From positions 1 through 26,643 of the forward strand of contig JAEWWC010000128.1 in NCBI GenBank assembly GCA_023396555.1: DNA of 26,643 nt. The letters run 5' to 3'. The stretch comes from Bacillota bacterium (GTDB lineage Bacteria; Bacillota; Clostridia; Christensenellales; SZUA-584). Within the stretch, counting starts at the first letter, position 1. The number at the start of each line of letters is the position of its first letter. Shown in pieces: positions 5,433 to 13,656 of this stretch. Both the position numbers and the translations under genes were made by a program. Under the pieces are notes generated by a model that saw only the letters and a program-made list of their open reading frames with translations, did not search any database and was not told the DNA's origin.

Positions 5433-8021
5433 ATGAACAGAGCCACAATCGTGTGGTATCGTGTGTTTCAGTTCTGTTTTTATAAGGCTTCGCGGCTGCT
5501 GCCATGGCGAAAACCCATCCGGCTGGAGGGATCGGGCTGCGTGGCACAACTTCCTGAAGTGGTAAAGCGTTTCAGTGTCAGCCGTGTGCTGCTTGTGACG
5601 GACCAGATGCTGCGGCGTCTCAATCTGACGTTGCCGCTGGAAAAGGCGCTGGAGGAAGCCGAGATATCATATACAGTGTTCGACGACGTGAAAGCCAACC
5701 CGACAGTCGATATGGTGGAGCAGGCGCGTGAGGCGTATTTGGCAAATAACTGCGAGGGCTTCATCGCGTTTGGTGGCGGTTCCGTCATCGACACGGCGAA
5801 AGCGGCTTCTGCCCGCATCGCCAAACCGCGCACACCCATCGACAGGATGGGGGGCTTTTTGAAGGTAATCAAGAAGCTGCCGCCGGTGTTCGCGGTGGCC
5901 ACCACGGCAGGTACCGGCTCCGAGGTGACAGTGGCGGCGGTGGTGACGGATAGTGCCACCCATCACAAATACGCCGTGAACGACCCTAGCCTGATCCCTG
6001 TCTGCGCCGTGCTGGACCCGGAGATCACGGCGGGTCTGCCGCCGTCCATTACCGCCGAGACGGGTATGGACGCGCTGGCGCACGCGGTGGAGGCCTACGT
6101 CACCTGGACGGCCACCAAACGCTGCCGGGCGATGTCCGAAGAGGCCGTGCGGCTGATTTTCGCCAATCTTCGCAGAGCATACAGGGACGGGCGGGACATG
6201 GAGGCGCGGCAGAACATGCTGCGGGCGGCATTCCTCGCCGGAGATTCGTTCACGCGGTCCGGATTGACTTATAACCACGCCATTGCGCACACCTTAAGCG
6301 GGCTATATAATGAGACCCATGGGCGCGCCAACGCCGTTCTGCTGCCGCACGTGCTGGAGGCGTTCGGCGAATCCGTGCATGCCAAGCTGGCGCGGCTGGC
6401 GGAAGTGGCGGGGCTGGATATTGACGGCATGGATGAAGCGCAGGCAGCCTCCGCTTTCGTTGAGGCGATAAGGCGATTGAATAAAGAGATGGGACTGCCG
6501 GAGAAATTCGAAGGTATACGGCGTGAGGACATACCGCAGATGGCTGAGTGGGCGCTGGCCGAGGCCAACCCGTGGTATCCGGTGCCAAAAGTTTTCGGCA
6601 AAGAGGAGATCACCGCCATTATCGGACGTGTGATGCAAAAGGAGGCCAATACCATGAATAAGACGGAACTTGTCAACATGCAGCGGGCATATTACGAAAC
6701 CGGAGCCACGCTGGACTTAAAGGCTCGTGTGGACGTACTCAAGTGCCTGCTGAACACGGTCATTGCCAACGAGAAGAAGCTGATGGACGCGCTCCGGGCC
6801 GATCTCGGCAAATCCGACTGCGAGGCGTACATGACGGAGATCGGCATGTGCCGCGACGAGATACGTTTCCTGATAAAGCATCTGCCGGGATGGGTGAGAA
6901 ACCGCCGCATGCCCACGCCGATGGCACAGTTCGCAGCGGACAGCTTCGTGGTGCCAGAGCCTTATGGCACCGCACTCATCATATCCCCGTGGAACTATCC
7001 GGTGCTGCTGTCGATAGACCCGCTGGCGGGGGGGCTCGCAGCGGGAAATACCGTGGTGTTAAAGCCATCCAACTATACGCCGCATACATCCGCCGCCCTG
7101 GCGGAAGTGCTGTCCGCTGCTTTCCCGCCCGGATTAGTGAGCGTGGTGACGGGCGGGCGCGCCGAGAACGCTGACCTGCTCGAGCAGAAGTTCGATTACA
7201 TATTCTTCACCGGCAGCGTATCGGTGGGCAAGGTGGTGATGGCTGCCGCAGCCAAGCATTTGACCCCGGTAAGCCTGGAACTGGGCGGCAAAAGCCCGGT
7301 CATCGTGGACGAGACGGCGAACATCCCGCTCACGGCCAAAAGGCTGGCGTTCGGCAAATACATCAACGCCGGACAGACATGCGTCGCGCCCGATTACGTA
7401 TACGTCCACGCAAGTAAAAAGGCGCAGCTGATCGAGGAACTGAGGCGCGTGATCCCCGAGTTCTATCCAGGCGGCGCGGACAATCCGTGCCTGCCGCGCA
7501 TCGTCAACGAGAAGCACTTCGGCCGCCTGCTGGGATTGATGCAGGGCGAGAACGCCGTGGTGGGCGGAGACAGTCGTCGTGACACGCTCAAGATTGCGCC
7601 TACGGTGCTGACGGACATCACGCGGCAGTCCCTGGTGATGGGCGAGGAGATATTCGGACCCATACTGCCGCTGCTGGAATACACGGGCATCGACGCGGTC
7701 ATACGCGAGATCAAGGCGCACCCCAAGCCGCTGGCGCTTTACCTGTTCTCGGAGAACAAGGCGCTGCACAGGCGCGTGCTACGCGAAGTGTCTTTCGGCG
7801 GCGGCTGCATCAACGATACCATCATCCATCTTGCAACGCCCCATATGGGCTTTGGCGGCGTGGGGGAAAGCGGCATGGGCTCGTATCACGGCAAGCACAG
7901 CTTCGATACATTCACGCATTATAAGAGCATCGTGGACAAGAAGACGTGGATTGACTTGCCGATTCGCTATGCACCCCTCGATTCCAAAAAGGAAAAGCTG
8001 CTGCGTTTCTTCCTGAAATAA
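5433..8021 (+). CDS. Fused iron alcohol dehydrogenase - aldehyde dehydrogenase
   Basis: 862 residues from ATG 5433; GGAGG at 5420-5424 favours it over ATG 5418. Residues 1-400 are an iron-dependent alcohol dehydrogenase: FGGGSVIDTAK for NAD(P) binding (113-123), TTAGTGSEVT (157-166), and likely metal ligands Asp213, His217, His282 and His296 (GMDALAHAVEAY; NHAIAHTLSG; ETHGRAN). Residues 408-862 are a class-3-like aldehyde dehydrogenase: ISPWNYP, KPSNYTPHTS, FTGSVSVGK, ELGGKSP (Glu616) and GQTC (catalytic Cys650). Both active sites look intact. Likely reaction: alcohol to aldehyde to acid, or the reverse, sharing NAD(P). The order is opposite to AdhE, and the ALDH part is the non-acylating type. 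An internal ribosome site and ATG at 6654 could also make free ALDH. Confidence 0.85.
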   Translation: MNRATIVWYRVFQFCFYKASRLLPWRKPIRLEGSGCVAQLPEVVKRFSVSRVLLVTDQMLRRLNLTLPLEKALEEAEISYTVFDDVKANPTVDMVEQAREAYLANNCEGFIAFGGGSVIDTAKAASARIAKPRTPIDRMGGFLKVIKKLPPVFAVATTAGTGSEVTVAAVVTDSATHHKYAVNDPSLIPVCAVLDPEITAGLPPSITAETGMDALAHAVEAYVTWTATKRCRAMSEEAVRLIFANLRRAYRDGRDMEARQNMLRAAFLAGDSFTRSGLTYNHAIAHTLSGLYNETHGRANAVLLPHVLEAFGESVHAKLARLAEVAGLDIDGMDEAQAASAFVEAIRRLNKEMGLPEKFEGIRREDIPQMAEWALAEANPWYPVPKVFGKEEITAIIGRVMQKEANTMNKTELVNMQRAYYETGATLDLKARVDVLKCLLNTVIANEKKLMDALRADLGKSDCEAYMTEIGMCRDEIRFLIKHLPGWVRNRRMPTPMAQFAADSFVVPEPYGTALIISPWNYPVLLSIDPLAGGLAAGNTVVLKPSNYTPHTSAALAEVLSAAFPPGLVSVVTGGRAENADLLEQKFDYIFFTGSVSVGKVVMAAAAKHLTPVSLELGGKSPVIVDETANIPLTAKRLAFGKYINAGQTCVAPDYVYVHASKKAQLIEELRRVIPEFYPGGADNPCLPRIVNEKHFGRLLGLMQGENAVVGGDSRRDTLKIAPTVLTDITRQSLVMGEEIFGPILPLLEYTGIDAVIREIKAHPKPLALYLFSENKALHRRVLREVSFGGGCINDTIIHLATPHMGFGGVGESGMGSYHGKHSFDTFTHYKSIVDKKTWIDLPIRYAPLDSKKEKLLRFFLK
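6639..6656 (+). promoter_or_regulatory. Internal ribosome site and in-frame ATG at the ADH/ALDH junction
   Basis: AAGGAGG (6639-6645) is followed after eight bases by ATG (6654), in frame with the whole fusion. The next residues, NKTELV, are a typical ALDH N-terminus. This looks like the intact start of a formerly separate gene whose upstream neighbour lost its stop, and it may still initiate translation. Confidence 0.7.
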
Positions 8022-8071
8022 CGGGCAAGCTATGAGAAAGAACAGGATACACACGAAAGGGTCATAGGGGC

Positions 8072-9565
8072 ATGGAAAACGGCAGACTGGATGCGTTCAA
8101 GGGGTACCTCAAAGACATCGAATTTCTGAACAGTGCCATTGGGGCGCTTTACTGGGACTCGCGGGTGAACATACCGCGCAAAGGCGTGGCTTACCGCGGC
8201 GAGGTGTTGGGTTACCTCTCCGCCGAGCTATACCGCAAGCAGACATCGGACACGATGAAGGCGTTCATCGATGAATTTTCGGCATTGGCGGATGCGGACG
8301 ACGTGACGCGCGCGATGGCGGACCGGGCGAAGCGGGAGTATGACCGCTCGATGAAGATACCCGAGGAGCGTTACCGCGCCTACGTGGTGGCGGTTTCCGC
8401 AGCGGAGTCGGCGTGGGAGGAGGCCAAGGGCAAGGCAGACTACGCGATGTTCAAGCCGCACCTCGAAACGCTGATCGGTTTCAACCGGGAGTTCGCCGAA
8501 TACTGGGGCGCAGGGGCGCAGAAGTACGACAAGCTGCTGGACTACTACGAGCCGGGAGCCACTACAGCCACGCTGGACGCTGTGTTCGGCGAGGTACGCG
8601 ACGCCATCGTGGCGCTGCTCAACAAAATCAAAACCAAACCGAAGCCGGATGACAGTTTTCTCAAGAGCGTGTTCCCGGTGGATGCGCAGGCTCGCTTCTC
8701 CCACCACGTGCTGGAGAAGATGGGCTACGACTTCGAGGCGGGCCGGCTGGACGTATCGGTGCACCCGTTCACCATCACGATGGGGCTGGACGACGTGCGC
8801 ATCACCACGCATTACTATGAGAATGAGCTGCGCAGCGCATTGTACAGCAGCATCCACGAGGGCGGCCACGCGATATACGAGCAGAACATAGACCCCGCGC
8901 TCGCGGGCACGATGCTGATGACGGGCGCGTCGATGGGCATTCACGAATCGCAGTCACGGCTGTACGAGAACCTCGTCGGACGAAGCCGGGCGTTCTGGGA
9001 ATACTTTTATCCCGAAGCGCAGAAAGCCTTCCCGCAGCTTGCCAATGTTCCGCTGGAGTCGTTTTACAAGGCCGTTAACTCGGTTCAGCCCTCGCTGATC
9101 CGCATCGAGGCGGACGAACTAACGTACAGCCTGCACATCATCATCCGCTACGAAATGGAGAAGGCAATATTCGACGGCGGCGCGGAGATTGACGATCTGC
9201 CCGCACTGTGGAATGCGAAGTATAAGGAGTACCTCGGCGTTGAACCGAAAAACGACGGCGAGGGCATACTGCAGGACACACACTGGTCGGGCGGCAACTT
9301 CGGCTATTTCCCCAGCTACGCTCTGGGAAACCTGTATGGCGCGCAGTTCCTGCATACGATGAAGCGGGACGTACCGGACATGGAGCGGCGCATCGCATCG
9401 GGCGACCTTGAATGCGTGAACGCATGGTTCAAGGAGCACGTCCACCGGCACGGCGCGGTGTATCTGCCGGCGGAACTGATACAGAAGGTGACGGGCGAGC
9501 CGCTTACCGCCAGATACTTTATCGATTACCTGAACGCGAAATACGCGGACGTGTACGGGCTGTAA
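8072..9565 (+). CDS. Metallocarboxypeptidase, M32 family (carboxypeptidase Taq type)
   Basis: 497 residues, the normal length for M32. The zinc motif is SSIHEGGHAIYEQ with His262, Glu263 and His266, and the third ligand lies in GIHESQSRLYEN (Glu292). LYWDSRVNIP near the N-terminus and HWSGGNFGYFPSYALGNLYG near residue 410 are also family signatures. The enzyme removes C-terminal residues, except proline, from peptides in the cytoplasm; there is no signal peptide. The ribosome site is weak (AGGGG, 8066-8070). It starts 50 bases after the dehydrogenase fusion with no terminator between, so co-transcription is likely. A strong hairpin follows at 9593-9631. Confidence 0.93.
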   Translation: MENGRLDAFKGYLKDIEFLNSAIGALYWDSRVNIPRKGVAYRGEVLGYLSAELYRKQTSDTMKAFIDEFSALADADDVTRAMADRAKREYDRSMKIPEERYRAYVVAVSAAESAWEEAKGKADYAMFKPHLETLIGFNREFAEYWGAGAQKYDKLLDYYEPGATTATLDAVFGEVRDAIVALLNKIKTKPKPDDSFLKSVFPVDAQARFSHHVLEKMGYDFEAGRLDVSVHPFTITMGLDDVRITTHYYENELRSALYSSIHEGGHAIYEQNIDPALAGTMLMTGASMGIHESQSRLYENLVGRSRAFWEYFYPEAQKAFPQLANVPLESFYKAVNSVQPSLIRIEADELTYSLHIIIRYEMEKAIFDGGAEIDDLPALWNAKYKEYLGVEPKNDGEGILQDTHWSGGNFGYFPSYALGNLYGAQFLHTMKRDVPDMERRIASGDLECVNAWFKEHVHRHGAVYLPAELIQKVTGEPLTARYFIDYLNAKYADVYGL

Positions 9566-9592
9566 CTGCCCGAAGAAATTATACGCAAATAA

Positions 9593-9631
9593 AATGCCCT
9601 ATCAGCTGCAACAATCTGCTGATAGGGCATT
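9593..9631. terminator. Bidirectional terminator between convergent genes
   Basis: AATGCCCTATCAGC (9593-9606) pairs perfectly over 14 bases with GCTGATAGGGCATT (9618-9631); the loop is 11 bases. On the minus strand the stem is followed by TTATTTGCG, on the plus strand by CGTATATATT. It closes the M32 peptidase gene and probably the 2TM-repeat operon. Confidence 0.8.
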
Positions 9632-9656
9632 CGTATATATTGGGAGAGAGAAACTA

Positions 9657-11063
9657 TCAGGCTTTAACCAGCCTACGGCGGCGTGCGCCGTGGAAGAACA
9701 CGCTGAGCGGCCACCACAGCACTCCGAAGGTCGGGAAGACAAACCACAGAAACGCCGGGGAGGTCATCAGATTGATGGTGGCGGTCAACGCGATGACCAG
9801 CAGACTTCCGGCTGCCGAGAACCCTAACGCGCTTTTACGCTTCGCAAAGAACACGGCGGCAGGCCACCACAGTACGCACAGCGCCGGGTACAGGCTCCAC
9901 AGAAACGTAGCCGATGTCATCAGATTGATAATCAGCAGAGTGGCGATGGCCAGCACCGCTCCCGCAACTGAAAACCCGAAGGGGGTATGCCTGCCTTTGA
10001 ACAGCATCGTGAGCGGCCACCACAGCAGGGCCAACGCGGGGAAGACGCACCAGAGAAATTCGGGCAGCGTGATCAAGTTAATCACGGCCAGAAACACGAT
10101 GGTCATCAGGCTTGCCGTGATAGAATAGGCACGCCATGCCCGTCGCTGTGCGAACAGCAGCGTCAGTGGCCACCACAGCAGCGCGAACGCCGGATAGAAA
10201 GCCCATGCCGCGCCGGGGGAGTAGATGATGTTGACGGCGGCAAAGAACGCGATACTGATGACGCTCATCACCGTAGCGTACACGTGAGGCGCGCGCCGTC
10301 CGTGGAAGAAAACTGACAGCGGCCACCACAGCAGCGCGAAAGCGATGAATATGATCCACGGCGAGCCGGGCTCCAGCACCAGGTTGAGCGCACCATACCA
10401 CGCCAGCGTGAGTGCGGAACCGGCGACGGAGAATGTCAGCGCGCCGATGCGCTTGACCAGATACATCGCCAGCGGCCACATGATCAAGGGGAAGCACGCG
10501 TACAGCGCCCAGGGATACGGCGTGCTGAGCAGATTATTGACGATCAGATAGGCAATCGTCAGCAGTGCACCTGCTACCGAGAATTTCTTGTAATCGCTTC
10601 TGCCGCCAAAATACAGGCTAATCGGCCACCACAGTACGGCGAATATCGCATGGTGCGCCCAGAATACGGCGGGCGCGAGCAGCAGATTGATCGCCAGACA
10701 GTAGCCCGCGGAGAGCGCGCCCAGCAGCAGCACGACCAGCAGTTTCGTCAGCTTGTTCTTGAGCAGCATACCGAGCGGCCAGAACAGCACGAGCGGAGCC
10801 GCGTAAGCGAACCACAGCGTCTGCGACGATGTAACCCAGTTAAGCGCTGCCAGAAGCGCGATCAGCAGCAGGCTGATTACGACAGAGAACGCTGTGTATT
10901 TTTTTTTGCTGCACATCCAGACGCCCACCGGCCATCCGACGAGCGCTATCGCGGGGCAGATGAACCACAGCACGCCGGGGGTCAGCAGCAGGTTCGTCAC
11001 GGTCAACAGGGCCGCAATCAACAAAGCCCCTGCTACCGCAAAGGGAAATGCATAGCTTTTCAT
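9657..11063 (-). CDS. Integral membrane protein of nine tandem two-helix (2TM-like) units
   Basis: 468 residues, almost entirely hydrophobic. It is built of nine repeats of about 50 residues. Each has a first helix with FSVAGALLxIA-like text and an asparagine near its end (NL or NI), a short loop ending in a proline, then a second helix with W..YPALALLWWPL-like text, closing with a basic turn (HGRR, AQRR, FKGR, AKRK). About 18 membrane helices are predicted by eye, with basic loops after each unit suggesting the same topology throughout. The unit resembles the 2TM domain found singly in histidine kinases and DUF1700/HAAS proteins. GAGG at 11071-11074 precedes the ATG. It is the last gene of the PadR operon. 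Function is unknown; it could be a scaffold, sensor or transporter. Confidence 0.8.
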   Translation of the reverse strand: MKSYAFPFAVAGALLIAALLTVTNLLLTPGVLWFICPAIALVGWPVGVWMCSKKKYTAFSVVISLLLIALLAALNWVTSSQTLWFAYAAPLVLFWPLGMLLKNKLTKLLVVLLLGALSAGYCLAINLLLAPAVFWAHHAIFAVLWWPISLYFGGRSDYKKFSVAGALLTIAYLIVNNLLSTPYPWALYACFPLIMWPLAMYLVKRIGALTFSVAGSALTLAWYGALNLVLEPGSPWIIFIAFALLWWPLSVFFHGRRAPHVYATVMSVISIAFFAAVNIIYSPGAAWAFYPAFALLWWPLTLLFAQRRAWRAYSITASLMTIVFLAVINLITLPEFLWCVFPALALLWWPLTMLFKGRHTPFGFSVAGAVLAIATLLIINLMTSATFLWSLYPALCVLWWPAAVFFAKRKSALGFSAAGSLLVIALTATINLMTSPAFLWFVFPTFGVLWWPLSVFFHGARRRRLVKA

Positions 11064-11120
11064 GTTAGTACCTCGATTCTGAATGGTCTTTACGGAACTA
11101 GCAAAAGACCAGTTGTTAAG

Positions 11121-11537
11121 TTATCTTCTGTAGCGCATCCACTTGAAGAACATCGCAAGCGGCCACCACAGCACGCCGAATATGGGGAAGATGCACCATA
11201 TGAAACCCGGTGTAATATATAGGTTAATGAACAGCACCAGCGCAATGATGAGCAGGCTTCCCACGATGGAGAACCCCAGCTTATAGCCCACGTTGCTGCG
11301 GTTTACGGAAGGCGCTGACTGTGAACCCGAGCCGCGCAGCTCGTCGCGTATGTCGCTGATGTCTCCGAACTCCACGATCGCGCGGTATATCGCATCCTCC
11401 TCGGCCTTTCCCTGCGCCATGAGATCGGCCACCTTCTCCTGCAGATTATCGACGATCTCACGTTTGAGCGCTTCCTTGCGTTCACTGTCGGGTATTTCCC
11501 GGAACAGCGCGTCCACATGCTCCTGAATGGTCTTCAT
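11121..11537 (-). CDS. HAAS/DUF1700-type permease-prefix protein with one 2TM unit
   Basis: 138 residues. Residues 1-70 form a soluble helical HAAS-like domain (HVDALFREIPDSERKEALK, then DLMAQGKAEEDAIYRAIVE and FGDISDIRDEL). This type usually sits next to PadR regulators and links them to membrane proteins. Residues 84-138 are one two-helix unit (LGFSIVGSLLIIALVLFINL, then FGVLWWPLAMFF), clearly related to the nine units of the next gene. The ATG overlaps the PadR stop as ATGA, and GGAGCGGAA supplies the ribosome site. The product is likely a membrane-tethered partner or anti-regulator of PadR; this comes from family context, not shown by the sequence. Confidence 0.8.
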   Translation of the reverse strand: MKTIQEHVDALFREIPDSERKEALKREIVDNLQEKVADLMAQGKAEEDAIYRAIVEFGDISDIRDELRGSGSQSAPSVNRSNVGYKLGFSIVGSLLIIALVLFINLYITPGFIWCIFPIFGVLWWPLAMFFKWMRYRR

Positions 11538-11869
11538 TTCCGCTCCTCCAAATTCATGAAAATATCAATGATTTCTTTTGTTTTGCGCCACTCCTCGATC
11601 TCCTCGCGGAAGAAAGCGCGCCCCAACGGCGTGATGCTGTAGTACCGGCGGCGGCCGCCCAGCGAGACGTCGCCCTCATACGAGGAGATGAGGTCCTTCT
11701 TCTCCAGACGCTGGAACACCGCATAGAGGGTGGCTTCCTTGATCTGGAACTGTTCCCCGGTGCGCCGGCTGATCTCCTTGCTGATCTCATAGCCGTAGCG
11801 GTCCTTCTCCAGTATCAGGCGCAGTATGATGGAATCCAGATGGCCTCTGATAATGTCGCTGCTGATCAT
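11534..11869 (-). CDS. PadR family transcriptional regulator
   Basis: 111 residues with the PadR winged helix: IIRGHLDSIILRLILE, RYGYEISKEI, then KEATLYAVFQRLEKKDLI (recognition region) and the wing GGRRRYYSITPLGR, followed by a dimerising C-terminal helix. It is a short PadR-s2 type. AAGGTGA (11874-11880) precedes the ATG. It is the first gene of the operon with HAAS and the 2TM-repeat protein. A sigma-A promoter (11953-11981) and a 10-base inverted repeat (11897-11944) lie just upstream, which suggests autorepression relieved by a ligand or stress. The effector is unknown. Confidence 0.92.
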   Translation of the reverse strand: MISSDIIRGHLDSIILRLILEKDRYGYEISKEISRRTGEQFQIKEATLYAVFQRLEKKDLISSYEGDVSLGGRRRYYSITPLGRAFFREEIEEWRKTKEIIDIFMNLEERK

Positions 11870-11896
11870 ACACTCACCTTTCGTAAATTACTCTTG

Positions 11897-11944
11897 CAGA
11901 TAGTATGCTAAAATACATTGCACTATTACATAGAATACTATCTG
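11897..11944. promoter_or_regulatory. Inverted repeat, probable PadR operator
   Basis: CAGATAGTAT (11897-11906) is repeated in inverse as ATACTATCTG (11935-11944), a perfect match over ten bases with 28 bases between. It lies immediately downstream of the predicted PadR transcription start (about 11946) and before the ribosome site. PadR proteins commonly bind palindromes in their own promoter region. It could alternatively form an RNA stem. Confidence 0.55.
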
Positions 11945-11952
11945 ATGGAGTA

Positions 11953-11981
11953 ATCCTACTACCAATATTTTGGTTTGTCAA
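11953..11981 (-). promoter_or_regulatory. Sigma-A promoter of the PadR operon
   Basis: Minus strand TTGACA (11976-11981, perfect), a 17-base spacer and TAGGAT (11953-11958, four of six). The predicted start is near 11946, about 76 bases ahead of the PadR ATG, directly abutting the inverted repeat. Confidence 0.65.
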
Positions 11982-12019
11982 CTGGTTTTTCGGGAAGCGC
12001 AATAAAAATTTTTCCAACG

Positions 12020-12056
12020 AAAAAACATCCCTTCGATGAGTGGGTCAAAGGGATGT
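12020..12056 (-). terminator. Rho-independent terminator of asnS
   Basis: ACATCCCTT (12025-12033) and AAGGGATGT (12048-12056) form a nine-base-pair stem with a 14-base loop. On the minus strand it is followed by a run of six T. It lies 34 bases past the asnS stop. Confidence 0.85.
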
Positions 12057-12089
12057 AATGAGGGCAGTTATGTGTTTGATATATGCAGC

Positions 12090-13460
12090 CTAAAACTCGC
12101 AGTTGCCCGGCGTGCGCGGATACGGGATCACGTCGCGGATGTTTTCTACGCCGGTGAGGTAGATCAGCAGGCGCTCAAAGCCCATGCCGAAACCTGCGTG
12201 CTCACAACCGCCGAACCGTCGTAGGTTGAGATACCAATATAGCTCGTCCTGGGATATGTGCAGTTCATTCATGCGCGAGAGCAGATTCTGATAACGCGTC
12301 TCGCGCTGGCTGCCGCCCATCAGCTCACCCGCGCCGGGCACTAGCAGGTCCACCGCGGCCACCGTCTCGCCGTCATCGTTCTGGTACATGTAGAACGCCT
12401 TGATCTCCTTGGGCCAGTCGTACACGAACACGGGGGATTTGAAGTGCTCGTCCGTCAGATACTTCTCGTGCTCTTTGGCGATATCTCCGCCGAAATGCGG
12501 CGTGAATTCGAAATCCCGTTCGGAAGCGTTCAGCAGCTCAATGGCCTCGCGGTAAGGCACCCGCGCGATGGTGGAGTTAACGAGCGCTGTCAGCTTTTCC
12601 GTCAGCGGCGTTTGGGTATACGTCTCAAGAAAGTTCAGCTCATCCGAGGCGTGCTCCAGCACGTATCCGACGACGGATTTCAGAAAATCCTCTTCTACGT
12701 CCATCAGCCCCTGCAGCTCGCAGAACGCGATCTCCGGCTCTATCATCCAGAATTCGGCGGCGTGCGTCTTGGTATTGGAGTTCTCCGCGCGGAACGTGGG
12801 CCCAAACGTATATATCTTCTTAAACGCCAGCGCGAACGTCTCGCCCTCCAGCTGTCCCGTGACAGCGAGGGAGGTGGACTTGCCAAAGAAGTCCTGCGCG
12901 TAGTCCGGCTTTTTGCCCAGCGGCTGCGTGGTGACGGTGAATGTATTGCCCGCACCCTCCGCGTCGTTACCGGTGATCAGCGGCGTGTGCACATAGAGGT
13001 AGCCGTTTTGCTCGAAGTAACGGTGTATCGCGAAGGAAGCCAAACTGCGTATGCGGAACACCGCCTGAAACAGCCGCGTGCGCGGGCGGAGATAAGCGAT
13101 CTCGCGCAGGAATTCCAGCGAGTGCTTTTTAGGCTGCAGCGGATATTCCTCCGGACAGTCGCCCAGCAGTTCCACCTGTTCGGCTTTCATTTCATAGCCG
13201 CCCGCCTTGCCCTGTGACGGCATCAGACGTCCGGTGACGGCGATGGCAGCGCCCACTCGGTATGCGCTTACCGAAGCAAAATCCGGCATGCTTTCATCGT
13301 ATACCACCTGCAGCGACGCAAAACAGGTGCCGTCAAAGAAGTCGATAAACCCGAAGCTTTTCTGCTTGCGGTGGTTACGTATCCAGCCCTTCAGCGTTAC
13401 CTGTTCGCCGATGAAGCTTTCAGGGGCTGCCATTATATCCCTCAGATCAAAATGCCTCAT
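12090..13460 (-). CDS. asnS: Asparaginyl-tRNA synthetase
   Basis: 456 residues. An OB-fold anticodon-binding domain is at about 15-110 (VTLKGWIRNHRKQKSFGFID). A class II catalytic core follows with motif 2 TFRAENSNTKTHAAEFWMIE (about 220-240) and motif 3 GFGMGFERLLIYLTG near the end, closing with DVIPYPRTPG. It charges tRNA-Asn with asparagine in the cytoplasm. The long insertion and lack of the AspS GAD domain separate it from bacterial AspRS; the ending RTPGNCEF is typical of AsnS. GAGGG (13467-13471) precedes the ATG. It is monocistronic, with its own extended -10 promoter and terminator. The 53-base leader is too short for a T-box. Confidence 0.95.
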   Translation of the reverse strand: MRHFDLRDIMAAPESFIGEQVTLKGWIRNHRKQKSFGFIDFFDGTCFASLQVVYDESMPDFASVSAYRVGAAIAVTGRLMPSQGKAGGYEMKAEQVELLGDCPEEYPLQPKKHSLEFLREIAYLRPRTRLFQAVFRIRSLASFAIHRYFEQNGYLYVHTPLITGNDAEGAGNTFTVTTQPLGKKPDYAQDFFGKSTSLAVTGQLEGETFALAFKKIYTFGPTFRAENSNTKTHAAEFWMIEPEIAFCELQGLMDVEEDFLKSVVGYVLEHASDELNFLETYTQTPLTEKLTALVNSTIARVPYREAIELLNASERDFEFTPHFGGDIAKEHEKYLTDEHFKSPVFVYDWPKEIKAFYMYQNDDGETVAAVDLLVPGAGELMGGSQRETRYQNLLSRMNELHISQDELYWYLNLRRFGGCEHAGFGMGFERLLIYLTGVENIRDVIPYPRTPGNCEF

Positions 13461-13520
13461 GTTGTGCCCTCAACTCGTTTTTTTGGCTATTAATAGATTT
13501 TTTTATGCCTAAACAGTATG

Positions 13521-13529
13521 ATTATAGCA
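13521..13529 (-). promoter_or_regulatory. Extended -10 promoter of asnS
   Basis: Minus strand TGC-TATAAT: TATAAT at 13521-13526 with the TG of an extended -10 at 13528-13529. No good -35 hexamer is seen at 17 bases (GAATTT). Transcription would start near 13514, giving a leader of about 53 bases. Confidence 0.6.
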
Positions 13530-13626
13530 TAAATCGGGTAATAAAATTCTATGAGATATCCAACAATTTACCAGATTTGCGGAACAAAGGCTATAAAAAA
13601 AACGTCTAAGTTCATGGTTTGTTTCC

Positions 13627-13656
13627 TTGACACGGAAGGTAACAACCACTTAAAAT
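13627..13656 (+). promoter_or_regulatory. Sigma-A promoter of the VanW/NlpC wall operon
   Basis: TTGACA (13627-13632, perfect), an 18-base spacer and TAAAAT (13651-13656). Predicted start near 13663 leaves a leader of about 130 bases before the VanW ATG. The 332-base gap between asnS and VanW holds this promoter and the asnS promoter; no riboswitch was recognised. Confidence 0.6.

Noticed and set aside
9412..10128. Plus-strand open frame of 238 codons over the M32 and 2TM genes
   Set aside because: It crosses the terminator hairpin and is antisense to the repeat protein; its repetitive HHS-rich text just reflects the WWP repeats.
13461..13560. T-box leader for asnS
   Set aside because: The leader from the mapped -10 is only about 53 bases with no specifier loop, T-box sequence or antiterminator.
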